Below the pieces are notes generated by a model, which saw nothing but the letters and a program-made list of their open reading frames with translations, was not told where the DNA came from and made no database searches. A stretch of DNA of 6,483 bases, from positions 1 through 6,483 of the forward strand of contig JALNWY010000169.1 of assembly GCA_023230665.1 (NCBI GenBank), given 5' to 3'. The stretch comes from Deltaproteobacteria bacterium. Lineage in GTDB: Bacteria; Desulfobacterota; Desulfomonilia; UBA1062. A program made the position numbers and the translations under genes. Every line of letters starts with the position of its first letter. Position 1 is the first letter of the stretch. This document shows positions 1 to 5,912 of this stretch, piece after piece.

Positions 1-425
1 CCCATGCCTGCGCCCGCCAAATAGGGAATCTCGTAGTCGATGATGGGGATCACCATATACCCGCTCTGCTGCTCGGCCCGCGCGCCGTGCAGAGGGTCTC
101 TGCCGTCGTTGAACCAGCCGCCGAACGGCGCCCAGGGCTCACCGGTGTCCGGGTCGATCCCCTGGGTAAACGTTGCCTCGCGCTTGTTGACGGTAAAGAT
201 CAACGCATTGTCGAAACGGCTGGCCTCATAGGTCGCCAGATGGGCCGGGTTGAAATGCACTGCCAGCCCGCCGCACCCCCCGGGATAGGCGGTCACCGCG
301 CTTCCCAATGAAGAAGCTGCGGGGCAGACCGCGAGCTGCTCGAAGAGCCCGGCGTGCGCTGTCCCCGGGCAGCTCATCCCCGCAAGCAGAAGCATGCAGA
401 CAAAAAGAAACCTCCTCAAGATCAT
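1..425 (-). CDS. Probable FadL-like outer-membrane beta-barrel protein, N-terminal part (runs off the left edge)
   Basis: About 141 residues are visible and the C-terminus lies outside the window. The start at 425 is well supported: GAGG sits six bases upstream and overlaps the stop of the preceding gene, only 8 nt away, so translation is probably coupled. Residues 1-25 form a Sec signal peptide (MILRRF, then a hydrophobic stretch) with a signal peptidase I site after AHA. The mature protein begins GLFEQLAVCPAASSLG and then has SAVTAYPGGCGGLAVHFNPA (residues about 42-61). The small-residue, 'HFNPAHL' arrangement recalls the N-terminus of FadL/OmpP1-type barrels, which carry NPAGL at this place. 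Two cysteines, about 34 and 51, flank this segment and could form a disulfide. Tight linkage to the coiled-coil barrel suggests a role in the same export or envelope system. The family call is by eye; an unrelated envelope protein is possible. Confidence 0.6.
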   Translation of the reverse strand, partial: MILRRFLFVCMLLLAGMSCPGTAHAGLFEQLAVCPAASSLGSAVTAYPGGCGGLAVHFNPAHLATYEASRFDNALIFTVNKREATFTQGIDPDTGEPWAPFGGWFNDGRDPLHGARAEQQSGYMVIPIIDYEIPYLAGAGM

Positions 426-433
426 GTCTCACC

Positions 434-1483
434 TCATAGTACAAAACTGAACGGGGCCCTGAACGTAAACGAGAAGCCGGATTCGGAAAGGCTGTACGCG
501 AGACTGAAGGACAAGGTCGTTTTGTTCGTAGCCTTCCAGCCCACTCCCAGACCGAAAGATGCGCTGACGGTATCTCCGGACTCGATGCCCCGCGCACCCC
601 GATAGTGATACGTATTGGAAAACTTATAGGCATAACTAAACGAGGAATTCACCGATATCTTGTAGGAAAGGGCATAACCGAGCCCCGCTCCCACGCTAAC
701 GTAATCCCCTATCTCCACCTCTTCCAGAATATAATTCTCAAGCACCCGGTAGTCCAGGCCCGTGGCATCCGACCGGTAGGTGTAGCCAATATTCCAAAAG
801 GCCACAACCGGGTCGATCTGCTTGCTGAAGTTGGAAGAGAGCGAAACCGCATATACACCATCGCCCGTGGAGAGCTCTGTTTCGGGGTTGATCTTATAGG
901 GACTCCTTCCGGAGGGCAGGGTGACACTCAGGCCGAGTATGGCGCGCACCTCGCCGGCCCTCGCTTTCTTGGGTTGAAATGTAAACCCCACCGATATGTC
1001 GCCAATATCGGTTTCGTCCAATTTCGTGTCAGTGCCCATCTTGTTGTAACGATAAACAAAGGGCACGCTCGTAGTTACGGACAGATTGTCCAAAATACTG
1101 TATGTCGTGCTGATGATGTGCCTGATCGTGTGATCTGTCACGCGATCTATGAGGAGCTGGTTGGTGATCCTCTCGGTGGGAGCATACTGGTAGTTCAGCG
1201 TATAATCGAGCCCGAGCGTGTGTTTGGGATCAAGGGAATATTCTCTGCCCACCGCCTCGAGCACTTCCTTCTCCTTTTCCTGCTTCTCCTGCTCGGTGAT
1301 CTCCAGCTTTCTCCGGGCGCGGCCCTCTTCTGTCAGTTCATTGATCCGTTTCTCCAACTCTTCGATACGGTTCAACATCTCTGTCTCTTGTTTTTTCGTT
1401 TCCTGATCCTGAGCCTCTCCCTGATCAGCAAATACAAGGCAGCATAACACTGCTAAGGCTGTCAAAACAGCGAGCTTCTTCAC
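434..1483 (-). CDS. Coiled-coil plus outer-membrane beta-barrel protein, FapF-like transporter candidate
   Basis: 349 residues starting at a GTG, with GAGGAG at 1495-1500 upstream. Residues 1-24 are a Sec signal peptide with probable cleavage after GEA. Residues about 28-80 are strongly charged and helical, and M36, I40, L43, I47 and L50 give an unbroken a/d heptad pattern, so a coiled coil is clear. From about 88 to the end the chain alternates polar and hydrophobic residues with many aromatic positions (GLDYTLNYQY, DISVGFTFQ, ISVNSSFSYAYKF) and ends in FSFVL, as expected of a barrel of roughly 12 strands. LPSGRSPYKI and STGDGV resemble the barrel family annotated as MetA-pathway phenol degradation/transporter. 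Coiled coil followed by barrel is the architecture of FapF, the trimeric outer-membrane pore of the functional-amyloid system. The adjacent C39 peptidase gene supports this. Substrate specificity is inferred only from the neighbours. Confidence 0.85.
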   Translation of the reverse strand: MKKLAVLTALAVLCCLVFADQGEAQDQETKKQETEMLNRIEELEKRINELTEEGRARRKLEITEQEKQEKEKEVLEAVGREYSLDPKHTLGLDYTLNYQYAPTERITNQLLIDRVTDHTIRHIISTTYSILDNLSVTTSVPFVYRYNKMGTDTKLDETDIGDISVGFTFQPKKARAGEVRAILGLSVTLPSGRSPYKINPETELSTGDGVYAVSLSSNFSKQIDPVVAFWNIGYTYRSDATGLDYRVLENYILEEVEIGDYVSVGAGLGYALSYKISVNSSFSYAYKFSNTYHYRGARGIESGDTVSASFGLGVGWKATNKTTLSFSLAYSLSESGFSFTFRAPFSFVL

Positions 1484-1550
1484 GTATGTATGGTCTCCTC
1501 TTACCGTAATGAACCTGTCAATTCATGAATCCGGAGCACGCCACACAGCA

Positions 1551-2327
1551 TCAATAGACATCGATGCTCTTGAACTGATATCTCCTCTGCGCATTACCGT
1601 CAGTTCTTCCAATAGATTCCTTGAATCTCTGTTCTTCAATCAAAATGGTCGACCGCGCATGTTCGGGCAGCACATCGCTCGTTCGGATGATCTCTACGAG
1701 CCGCAGATCCTCTTCTTTCAGGAGAAGGGCGTCCATGGTGATGCCCCCGTCGGTCACGAGAAAAACAATCTTTCTGTGCCACATCTCTTCAAATTCAGAC
1801 AAGGTGAAGCTGATATTTCCCATAAAGGGATCGGCGAAAAAGATATGGTCGCCGTAGATGCCCCGGTACACGACAAAATGTTTGTACCCGAAAAATTCGA
1901 TGGGCACGATGCCCGGCTTGTCGAGCCCTCTGAGGTCATCGATCTCCGCGGTATATCCGGCGCCCTGATATCCCAGCACGGTGACAAACCGCTTCATATC
2001 CAGCAGAGAAAACGCGCGCTTTTCCTCGATCTGTTTGATGTCGCCGTATTCCATCATTCCCTGGATCACCTGCGCCTCGGTGAAATCCTCGCCCAGGTAA
2101 TAATTCAGAAGGGTGGCCAGTGCTGCAGAGCCGCAGCTATAGTCAAACTGCTGTTTGACGATGTTCTCGTCCTTCATGACAGTAAACGGCTTGACATCAA
2201 ATTTCATGACCTGCTGAATCCCCAGAGGATCCGACAAAACCGCCAGCTCGCTCTCCGGCACTTCTCTGATGGGATGGATCGACGTCAGCAAAGCCAGCAC
2301 GATAAGGAAACCCGCCAGAACCTCCAT
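1551..2327 (-). CDS. Stand-alone C39-family cysteine peptidase, FapD/FilB-like
   Basis: 258 residues from the ATG at 2327, preceded by GGGAGA at a good distance. The frame stays open to a TTG at 2363 overlapping the previous stop, but that start lacks a ribosome site and would put 12 residues before the signal segment. Residues 1-19 are hydrophobic (signal peptide or membrane anchor), so the catalytic domain should face the periplasm. The C39 core is plain: QQFDYSCGSAALATLL gives the oxyanion glutamine Q59 and catalytic C65, HFVVYRG gives H150, and FADP gives D166. No ABC-transporter domains follow, unlike bacteriocin exporters; instead there is a charged C-terminal extension of about 65 residues. 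Free-standing C39 proteins of this kind occur as FapD in functional-amyloid operons. Residues 23-37 (VPESELAVLSDPLG and on) resemble the motif of the presumed substrates. Its partner is probably the barrel gene 67 nt downstream. Confidence 0.9.
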   Translation of the reverse strand: MEVLAGFLIVLALLTSIHPIREVPESELAVLSDPLGIQQVMKFDVKPFTVMKDENIVKQQFDYSCGSAALATLLNYYLGEDFTEAQVIQGMMEYGDIKQIEEKRAFSLLDMKRFVTVLGYQGAGYTAEIDDLRGLDKPGIVPIEFFGYKHFVVYRGIYGDHIFFADPFMGNISFTLSEFEEMWHRKIVFLVTDGGITMDALLLKEEDLRLVEIIRTSDVLPEHARSTILIEEQRFKESIGRTDGNAQRRYQFKSIDVY

Positions 2328-2337
2328 AGTCAGAATT

Positions 2338-2342
2338 CTCCC
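2338..2342 (-). promoter_or_regulatory. Ribosome binding site that sets the peptidase start
   Basis: GGGAG lies 10 nt upstream of the ATG at 2327. The alternative TTG at 2363 has only CCCGGCAA-type sequence in front of it, so the ATG is preferred and the gene is 32 nt from its upstream neighbour rather than overlapping it. Confidence 0.6.
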
Positions 2343-2359
2343 AGAGTTGCCGATCCCCG

Positions 2360-3244
2360 TCAATTGCCGGGTATCTGGATGCCGAGATGATGGACCGTGA
2401 TTCCGTCGATGGCGCAGGGGCCGAACCGATTTCCGCCGAAATCAACGTCTTCCACACGAATGCTGCCTGACATGGGCACATTGTAAAATACCGATGTCGA
2501 TGGGACGCCATCATTATCATATGTGCCCACATCAATGGTGACCGGCCTGTTGTTGGCAAGATCGCCTATCTTGAACTTGTCCAGAAATATCCAGGATGTC
2601 GGATCTTCCGGTGAACCGCCTGCAGTGCCGGCCAAATGTATGCCGGCAAGATTCAGAGACGCAGACTGGGCGTTATAGGTGTACTGCAGTGAATCGAGCG
2701 TGATCTCTGTCTGATATTCGATGTCGATGCCGGACTGTCCTGCCCCCCGGGAAGCTATGGTCAAGGCATCGGACGCTCCCTTTCTCAGGTTTTTCAACTC
2801 CATGCCGCCCAGATCCTGGCCGCAGAAAACAAAATTGCCCACAGTATAGGTTCTCGGCTCAACATGCGTTGATAGGTTCATGAAAATAAACGTCTTGCCA
2901 TCGGCCCCGGTGGCAATGTCGAGGGTGTTGAAGTCATCGTAATTGTACGGCGTGTCCATGGAAAACCCGCCACCCTCACCATCGTCTATGGTGACATTGT
3001 TGAACTCGATCCAGTGATAGGGCGTGTGGTCGGTGTCCGAGATCCGGTATGAGTCGCTGGTGATGCGAAGCTGCGAACCGCCTATGACATAGCTGACTCC
3101 GGACCGGGCACTCACTTCCGAAAGTTCGCTCTCGCTCATCCGGCTCATTTGTGCCTGTGAAGAAACAGGGATAAATAAAATAAACGTGATAAAAAGAGCA
3201 AAATATCGGGAAAAGATATGGTGTTCTCTCCTGCCGGGCGCCAT
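2360..3244 (-). CDS. Secreted FilA/DUF6160-like protein, presumed substrate or fibre component
   Basis: 294 residues. The frame is open to an ATG at 3322, but the ATG at 3244 has a perfect AAAGGAGG seven bases upstream and gives a normal signal peptide: MAPGRREHH, then FALFITFILFIPVSSQA, with cleavage near residue 31. The mature protein opens with MSESELSEVSARSGV (residues 36-50), a diverged form of the VSDxxLSxVTGQAGV motif of the genes upstream. The rest is rich in short beta-strand-like segments: WIEFNNVTI, PVTIDVGTYDNDG (234-246) and GSIRVEDVDFGG (260-271), ending AIDGITVHHLGIQIPGN. The PVTIDVGT segment parallels KPITIDVAT in the two large paralogs. C141 and C277 could pair. As the first gene of the unit carrying the peptidase and barrel, it sits where FilA sits in Fil-type loci as I recall them. 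It is a distant relative of the tandem pair, not a close paralog. Confidence 0.8.
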   Translation of the reverse strand: MAPGRREHHIFSRYFALFITFILFIPVSSQAQMSRMSESELSEVSARSGVSYVIGGSQLRITSDSYRISDTDHTPYHWIEFNNVTIDDGEGGGFSMDTPYNYDDFNTLDIATGADGKTFIFMNLSTHVEPRTYTVGNFVFCGQDLGGMELKNLRKGASDALTIASRGAGQSGIDIEYQTEITLDSLQYTYNAQSASLNLAGIHLAGTAGGSPEDPTSWIFLDKFKIGDLANNRPVTIDVGTYDNDGVPSTSVFYNVPMSGSIRVEDVDFGGNRFGPCAIDGITVHHLGIQIPGN

Positions 3245-3251
3245 ACCGTTG

Positions 3252-3259
3252 CCTCCTTT
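3252..3259 (-). promoter_or_regulatory. Strong ribosome binding site for the FilA-like gene
   Basis: AAAGGAGG on the minus strand, seven bases before the ATG at 3244. It decides between four in-frame ATG candidates (3322, 3277, 3262, 3244); with the TATAAT at 3281-3276, the three upstream ones would lie before or almost at the transcription start. Confidence 0.8.
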
Positions 3260-3275
3260 CATCCCCGTGACCCTC

Positions 3276-3304
3276 ATTATACAACAAACCTTATACGCTA
3301 TCCA
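3276..3304 (-). promoter_or_regulatory. Sigma70-type promoter for the FilA-like/C39/barrel unit
   Basis: The minus strand reads TGGATA (3304-3299, four of six matches to TTGACA), a 17-nt spacer, then a perfect TATAAT (3281-3276). Transcription would begin near 3269, leaving a leader of about 25 nt that contains the AAAGGAGG site. The position, after a possible terminator and before the downstream gene cluster, is where an internal promoter would be expected. This is read by eye from the consensus only. Confidence 0.5.
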
Positions 3305-3349
3305 CAATCTTTTCGATCGCATTGACCATAACCTTTAAGAGAGAAGGTG

Positions 3350-3424
3350 AAAAATATGCTCGCCTCTCTCAATAGTTCATGCGTCGCTCAGAAGACCATT
3401 GAGTCCTGAGTATTTTTGCGAGCA
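3350..3424 (-). terminator. Possible intrinsic terminator or structured spacer after paralog A
   Basis: On the minus strand TGCTCGC (3424-3418) pairs perfectly with GCGAGCA (3363-3357), followed at once by TATTTTT (3356-3350). The 54-nt interior holds its own bulged stem, CTCAGGAC with GTCttCTGAG (3410-3387, loop TCAATG). A competing stem, TTGAGAGAGG with CC(T)TCTCTCTTAA (3372-3336, one bulge and one G-U pair), cannot form at the same time as the outer stem. The large loop makes a simple terminator uncertain, but the U-tract right after the stem and the promoter that follows support the call. Confidence 0.4.
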
Positions 3425-3438
3425 GAAACCACCGGGCA

Positions 3439-4467
3439 TCAATGCGCCCAGATGTCCACCCAGCTTCCGGCCCGCACATCGAGGCTGAGTCCGGAGATGT
3501 AGATATTGCCCAGCGTGCCTGCGTTTATGCTGCCCAGTGAAGCAATGCCGTCCAGCTTGACATCTGCGACAATGGGCCCGGATACGCTCAGGCTGAACAC
3601 CCGGGGAAACCCGATGTGGACGACGGAAACAGGAGCGGCTCCCGGCGTGACACCCACTCGCCCATGAGAATAGATGCCGTTAGAGGAAGTAGTGATGTCG
3701 ATGGCGACCGTGCCGGCTGCAGTGATGGGCCCGCCCATGCGCAGGTCGGACAGCCCGATATACCCGGCGCTCTGGGCGCCTTGAGCCATCCAGATGCACT
3801 CGTTTATGCCGGTATTTGCCTGGCCGTCGATATCGCCCCATGACACGTGATCGATATCAAACTCGTCAATCACCACGTTCATGGCCAGAAAGATGCCGCA
3901 CCGGTTGCCCGGCCTGCTGTTGTAGATGTCCAGGTAGCTGACGGGATTTATATACACAGCCAGGGCGCCTATGCTCACCACGCCGAGCCGCTGGCCCGGG
4001 GCGCCAGGGGCGGCCAGAAAGACCGTGAAGTCCATATGGTCCATGGTGATCTGGAGAGAGCCCAGGCCGAACCGCACAAAGGTGAATCCGCTGTAGAGGC
4101 TGTAGGTCGGGTCGGAGGCGATGTCGATGGTGATCGGCTTGAAGTCGGTTGCCGCGGAATACCCGCCAAAGGTGTCGTTTTCGCGGGCTTTGATCCTCAA
4201 CCCCACGACGTCGAACCCGGCCAACCCCACATAACCGCCCTGGGCCGTGGGCGCCCAGGAAGGATGGCCGCCTTCGAAAATGCCGTCGTAATCGCCCCAG
4301 GCCAGGGTGTCGATGGATATATCCATGGTTACGTCGGAATTTATGCTGACTCCGGCCTGGCCGCTAACCGTGGAAAGATCGAAATCGCTGACCGGGACCA
4401 TTGCCATGAGAAACAGAGGAAAAGCAAGGATCAGTAAGATCATTGATGAACTTTTCATTATCTTCAT
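3439..4467 (-). CDS. Secreted two-repeat DUF6160-like protein, paralog A
   Basis: 342 residues from the ATG at 4467, with GGAGGC about 10 nt upstream; a GTG at 4497 in frame is less likely. Signal peptide to about residue 22 (LLILAFPLFLMA). The mature N-terminus carries VSDFDLSTVSGQAGV (26-40). The remainder is an internal duplication: copy 1 runs from about 50 to 185 (LAWGDYDG at 55-62, GGYVGLAGFDV, KPITIDIAS at 110-118, FVRFGLGSLQI), copy 2 from about 200 to 340 (VSWGDIDG at 208-215, SAGYIGLSDLRM, GTVAIDITT). It ends RAGSWVDIWAH. It is about two-thirds identical by eye to paralog B in the second half. Cysteines at 190 and 224; B keeps only the first. No catalytic motif is visible, so a structural, secreted or surface-fibre role is more likely than an enzyme. 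Function is not known to me. Confidence 0.85.
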   Translation of the reverse strand: MKIMKSSSMILLILAFPLFLMAMVPVSDFDLSTVSGQAGVSINSDVTMDISIDTLAWGDYDGIFEGGHPSWAPTAQGGYVGLAGFDVVGLRIKARENDTFGGYSAATDFKPITIDIASDPTYSLYSGFTFVRFGLGSLQITMDHMDFTVFLAAPGAPGQRLGVVSIGALAVYINPVSYLDIYNSRPGNRCGIFLAMNVVIDEFDIDHVSWGDIDGQANTGINECIWMAQGAQSAGYIGLSDLRMGGPITAAGTVAIDITTSSNGIYSHGRVGVTPGAAPVSVVHIGFPRVFSLSVSGPIVADVKLDGIASLGSINAGTLGNIYISGLSLDVRAGSWVDIWAH

Positions 4468-4523
4468 AGAATTCTCTGCCTCCAATCTTCTCTTCACATT
4501 ACAAAAGCGTGTTCCTTGAGAAG

Positions 4524-4555
4524 AGAAAGGAGGGTTTAAGACAACCCTCCTTTCT
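4524..4555 (-). terminator. Perfect 13-bp hairpin between paralogs B and A (attenuator or transcript-end stem)
   Basis: AGAAAGGAGGGTT and AACCCTCCTTTCT form an uninterrupted 13-bp stem around a 6-nt loop. It starts 25 nt after the stop of B and ends 56 nt before the start of A. On the minus strand the stem is followed by CTTCTCAAGG, pyrimidine-rich but not a clean U-tract. It may therefore be a partial terminator or a 3' stabilising stem that lets B be made in excess over A, rather than a full stop. The stem also buries a GGAGG sequence. Confidence 0.6.
4535..4553 (-). repeat. Leader repeat copy 2 (upstream of paralog A)
   Basis: On the plus strand TTTAAGACAACCCTCCTTT. It matches TTTAAGAACCCTCCTTT at 5733-5749 except for a 2-nt insertion. 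Each copy lies upstream of one of the two paralogs (68 nt before the start of A, 97 nt before that of B), so it may be a remnant of the duplication or a shared leader element. Here it forms the loop and one arm of the hairpin. Confidence 0.45.
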
Positions 4556-4580
4556 TGATTACAGGTAAATCAGCAGGTGA

Positions 4581-5636
4581 TTAGTGGGCCCAGATGTCCA
4601 CCCAGCTGCCTGCATAGATGTCGAGGCCGAAGCCCGCGATGTAGATGTCACCCAGCGTGCCTGCGTTTGCGCCGCCCAGAGCTGCCGTACCGTCGAGCTT
4701 CACATTGGCGGTGATCGGGCCTACTGCTACGCTGAGCATATCCGGGAAGGAGATGTGCACAACGCTCACAGGAGCTGCGCCAGCGTCGGTTCCGACAACG
4801 CCGTGGGAGTAGACGCCCGCATAGGAGGTGGTCACGTCGATCGCAACGGAACCGACCACAGTGATCGGGCCGCCGATACTGAGATCAGCAAGTCCGATAT
4901 AACCGGCGCTCTGAGCACCCGTGGCCATCCAGTACATTTCACCTATGCCCATATTATCCTGGCCGTCGGTGTCGCCCCAGGACACATAGTCGAGGTCGAG
5001 CCGGTCAAGTTTCACGTTGAAGGTCAGGTTCACGCCGCAGGTGCTGCCGGCATAGATGTCAACAAAGCTTGAGGGGTTGATGTACAGGGCGAGAGGTCCG
5101 ATGTTCACCACGCCGAGCTGCTGGCCGAGACCGGTGTCCGGGCCGAGCTCAACGCTGAGTGTGAGGGCGTCCATGGAGATCTCGAGGGAGCCCAGGCCGA
5201 ACCGCACAAAGGTGGCCCCATCGTACATATCCGGGTCAGTGGCCACGTCGATGGTGATGGGCTTCAGGTAAGTGGAAGCGAGGTAGGTTCCGCCGGGGTT
5301 GAGTTCGTTGTCATCGTCGTCAAGAATCACGGGATAGCCAACACCAAAATTGTCGGTCTCACGGGCTTTGATCCTCAGATCGGTGATATTGAGCCCGGTG
5401 ACTCCCACGTAACCGCCGGCTTCGGTTAAGGCCCAGCCGGGATTGGCTGCAGCGGTGATACCGTCCGCATCGCCCCAGGCCAGGGTACCGATGGTGATGT
5501 CCATCCGAAGGTCAGCATTGATGTTGACTCCGGCCTGGCCGGTAACATCGGAAAGGGTCTGGTCGGAAACCGGTGTCATTGCCATAACTGACAGCGGCAA
5601 CAACATGATAGCCAAAAATGTCAATACTCTCTTCAT
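4581..5636 (-). CDS. Secreted two-repeat DUF6160-like protein, paralog B
   Basis: 351 residues from the ATG at 5636, with GGAGG nine bases upstream. The signal peptide MKRVLTFLAIMLLPLSVMA is cleaved at about residue 19. Then comes PVSDQTLSDVTGQAGV (22-37), the clearest copy in the window of the DUF6160-type N-terminal motif. Copy 1 of the repeat is about 47-199 (LAWGDADG 52-59, GGYVGVTGLNI 74-84, KPITIDVAT 125-133, FVRFGLGSLEI, VDIYAGS). Copy 2 is about 207-349 (VSWGDTDG 218-225, SAGYIGLADLSI 243-254, GSVAIDVTT 262-270, then IYAGSWVDIWAH). An acidic insert, DDDDNE at 106-111, is absent from A and could bind a cation. There is a single cysteine, C200. The chain is rich in G, A, V and D, low in charge, and has no enzyme motif. 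I infer a secreted structural protein exported by the downstream peptidase and barrel; that is untested. Confidence 0.85.
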   Translation of the reverse strand: MKRVLTFLAIMLLPLSVMAMTPVSDQTLSDVTGQAGVNINADLRMDITIGTLAWGDADGITAAANPGWALTEAGGYVGVTGLNITDLRIKARETDNFGVGYPVILDDDDNELNPGGTYLASTYLKPITIDVATDPDMYDGATFVRFGLGSLEISMDALTLSVELGPDTGLGQQLGVVNIGPLALYINPSSFVDIYAGSTCGVNLTFNVKLDRLDLDYVSWGDTDGQDNMGIGEMYWMATGAQSAGYIGLADLSIGGPITVVGSVAIDVTTSYAGVYSHGVVGTDAGAAPVSVVHISFPDMLSVAVGPITANVKLDGTAALGGANAGTLGDIYIAGFGLDIYAGSWVDIWAH

Positions 5637-5732
5637 AACTTAATGCCTCCAAAAATTTATTTTTTGTGATGCCTGTTGCTTGCAATTCTAAAGTTTTTGT
5701 CAACCACCTTTTGCCAAACCATACTGCGTTTT

Positions 5733-5749
5733 TTTAAGAACCCTCCTTT
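5733..5749 (-). repeat. Leader repeat copy 1 (upstream of paralog B)
   Basis: TTTAAGAACCCTCCTTT on the plus strand, nearly identical to 4535-4553. Unlike that copy, it has no complementary arm nearby, so no hairpin forms here. Its minus-strand core AAAGGAGGG looks like a ribosome site, but it lies far from the start of B. Confidence 0.45.
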
Positions 5750-5779
5750 TTACCAGCGCCTGCGCATCACCCCCTTTTC

Positions 5780-5793
5780 ATGAAACTTTTCAT
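5780..5793. repeat. Short perfect inverted repeat (possible operator)
   Basis: ATGAAA-CT-TTTCAT, a 6-bp inverted repeat with a 2-nt spacer. It lies about where transcription would start if TATAGT at 5806-5801 is a -10 box. A short repeat in AT-rich DNA can arise by chance. Confidence 0.25.
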
Positions 5794-5912
5794 CACCAAA
5801 ACTATAGTGCTTTTAAACTTTTTGCAGGAGACGCCTTCATGATCTCATCTCCTTGCGTCATTTCAACACAATCGAAAACACACTCCCTGCCAGTTCTATT
5901 CTCTTCCCCTCT

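Larger units (their letters stand above)
5637..5912 (-). other. 276-nt intergenic leader before paralog B, no gene
   Basis: No convincing ORF or known RNA. On the minus strand it holds, in order: a region able to form competing stems (GACGC with GCGTC, or AGGAGA with TCTCCT, about 5860-5822), a TATAGT at 5806-5801 that could be a -10 box but lacks a matching -35, a 6-2-6 inverted repeat at 5793-5780, the leader repeat at 5749-5733, a TTGACA at 5703-5698 without a good -10 at the right distance, and the GGAGG of gene B. It is AT-rich with A and T runs near B, so a promoter here is likely but I cannot fix its position. Confidence 0.5.

Noticed and set aside
366..425. Lipoprotein signal in the left-edge gene (AGMSC)
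   Set aside because: The residues before the cysteine do not fit a lipobox, and a clean signal peptidase I site (AHA) follows six residues later.
605..1447. Plus-strand open frame of 280 codons opposite the barrel gene
   Set aside because: It mirrors the coiled coil and barrel gene; its leucine-rich end is simply the antisense of the Glu/Lys-rich coiled coil.
2328..2363. TTG start overlapping the FilA-like stop for the peptidase gene
   Set aside because: The stop/start overlap is attractive, but there is no ribosome site before it, whereas the ATG at 2327 has one and begins exactly at the hydrophobic segment.
1509..2390. Plus-strand open frame of 293 codons opposite the peptidase gene
   Set aside because: The minus strand here encodes a peptidase with an intact catalytic set. 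The plus-strand translation shows no signal peptide, domain or ribosome site, and its end also overlaps the FilA-like gene.
3245..3322. Upstream ATG starts for the FilA-like gene (3322, 3277, 3262)
   Set aside because: They lie before or near the predicted transcription start. The ATG at 3244 has a perfect ribosome site and gives a normal signal peptide.
3847..4437. Plus-strand open frame of 196 codons inside paralog A
   Set aside because: Antisense shadow: the minus frame is conserved with paralog B and has a signal peptide, while this frame has neither.
5698..5722. Sigma54-like site (TGGCA ... TTGA) and an isolated TTGACA before gene B
   Set aside because: The GG-to-GC spacing is off by two bases and the -12 element lacks GC. 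The TTGACA has no acceptable -10 hexamer 15-19 nt downstream.
5637..5912. Cyclic-di-GMP riboswitch in the leader of gene B
   Set aside because: Biologically appealing for a surface-fibre operon, but none of the conserved GEMM-type core blocks could be found on the minus strand.
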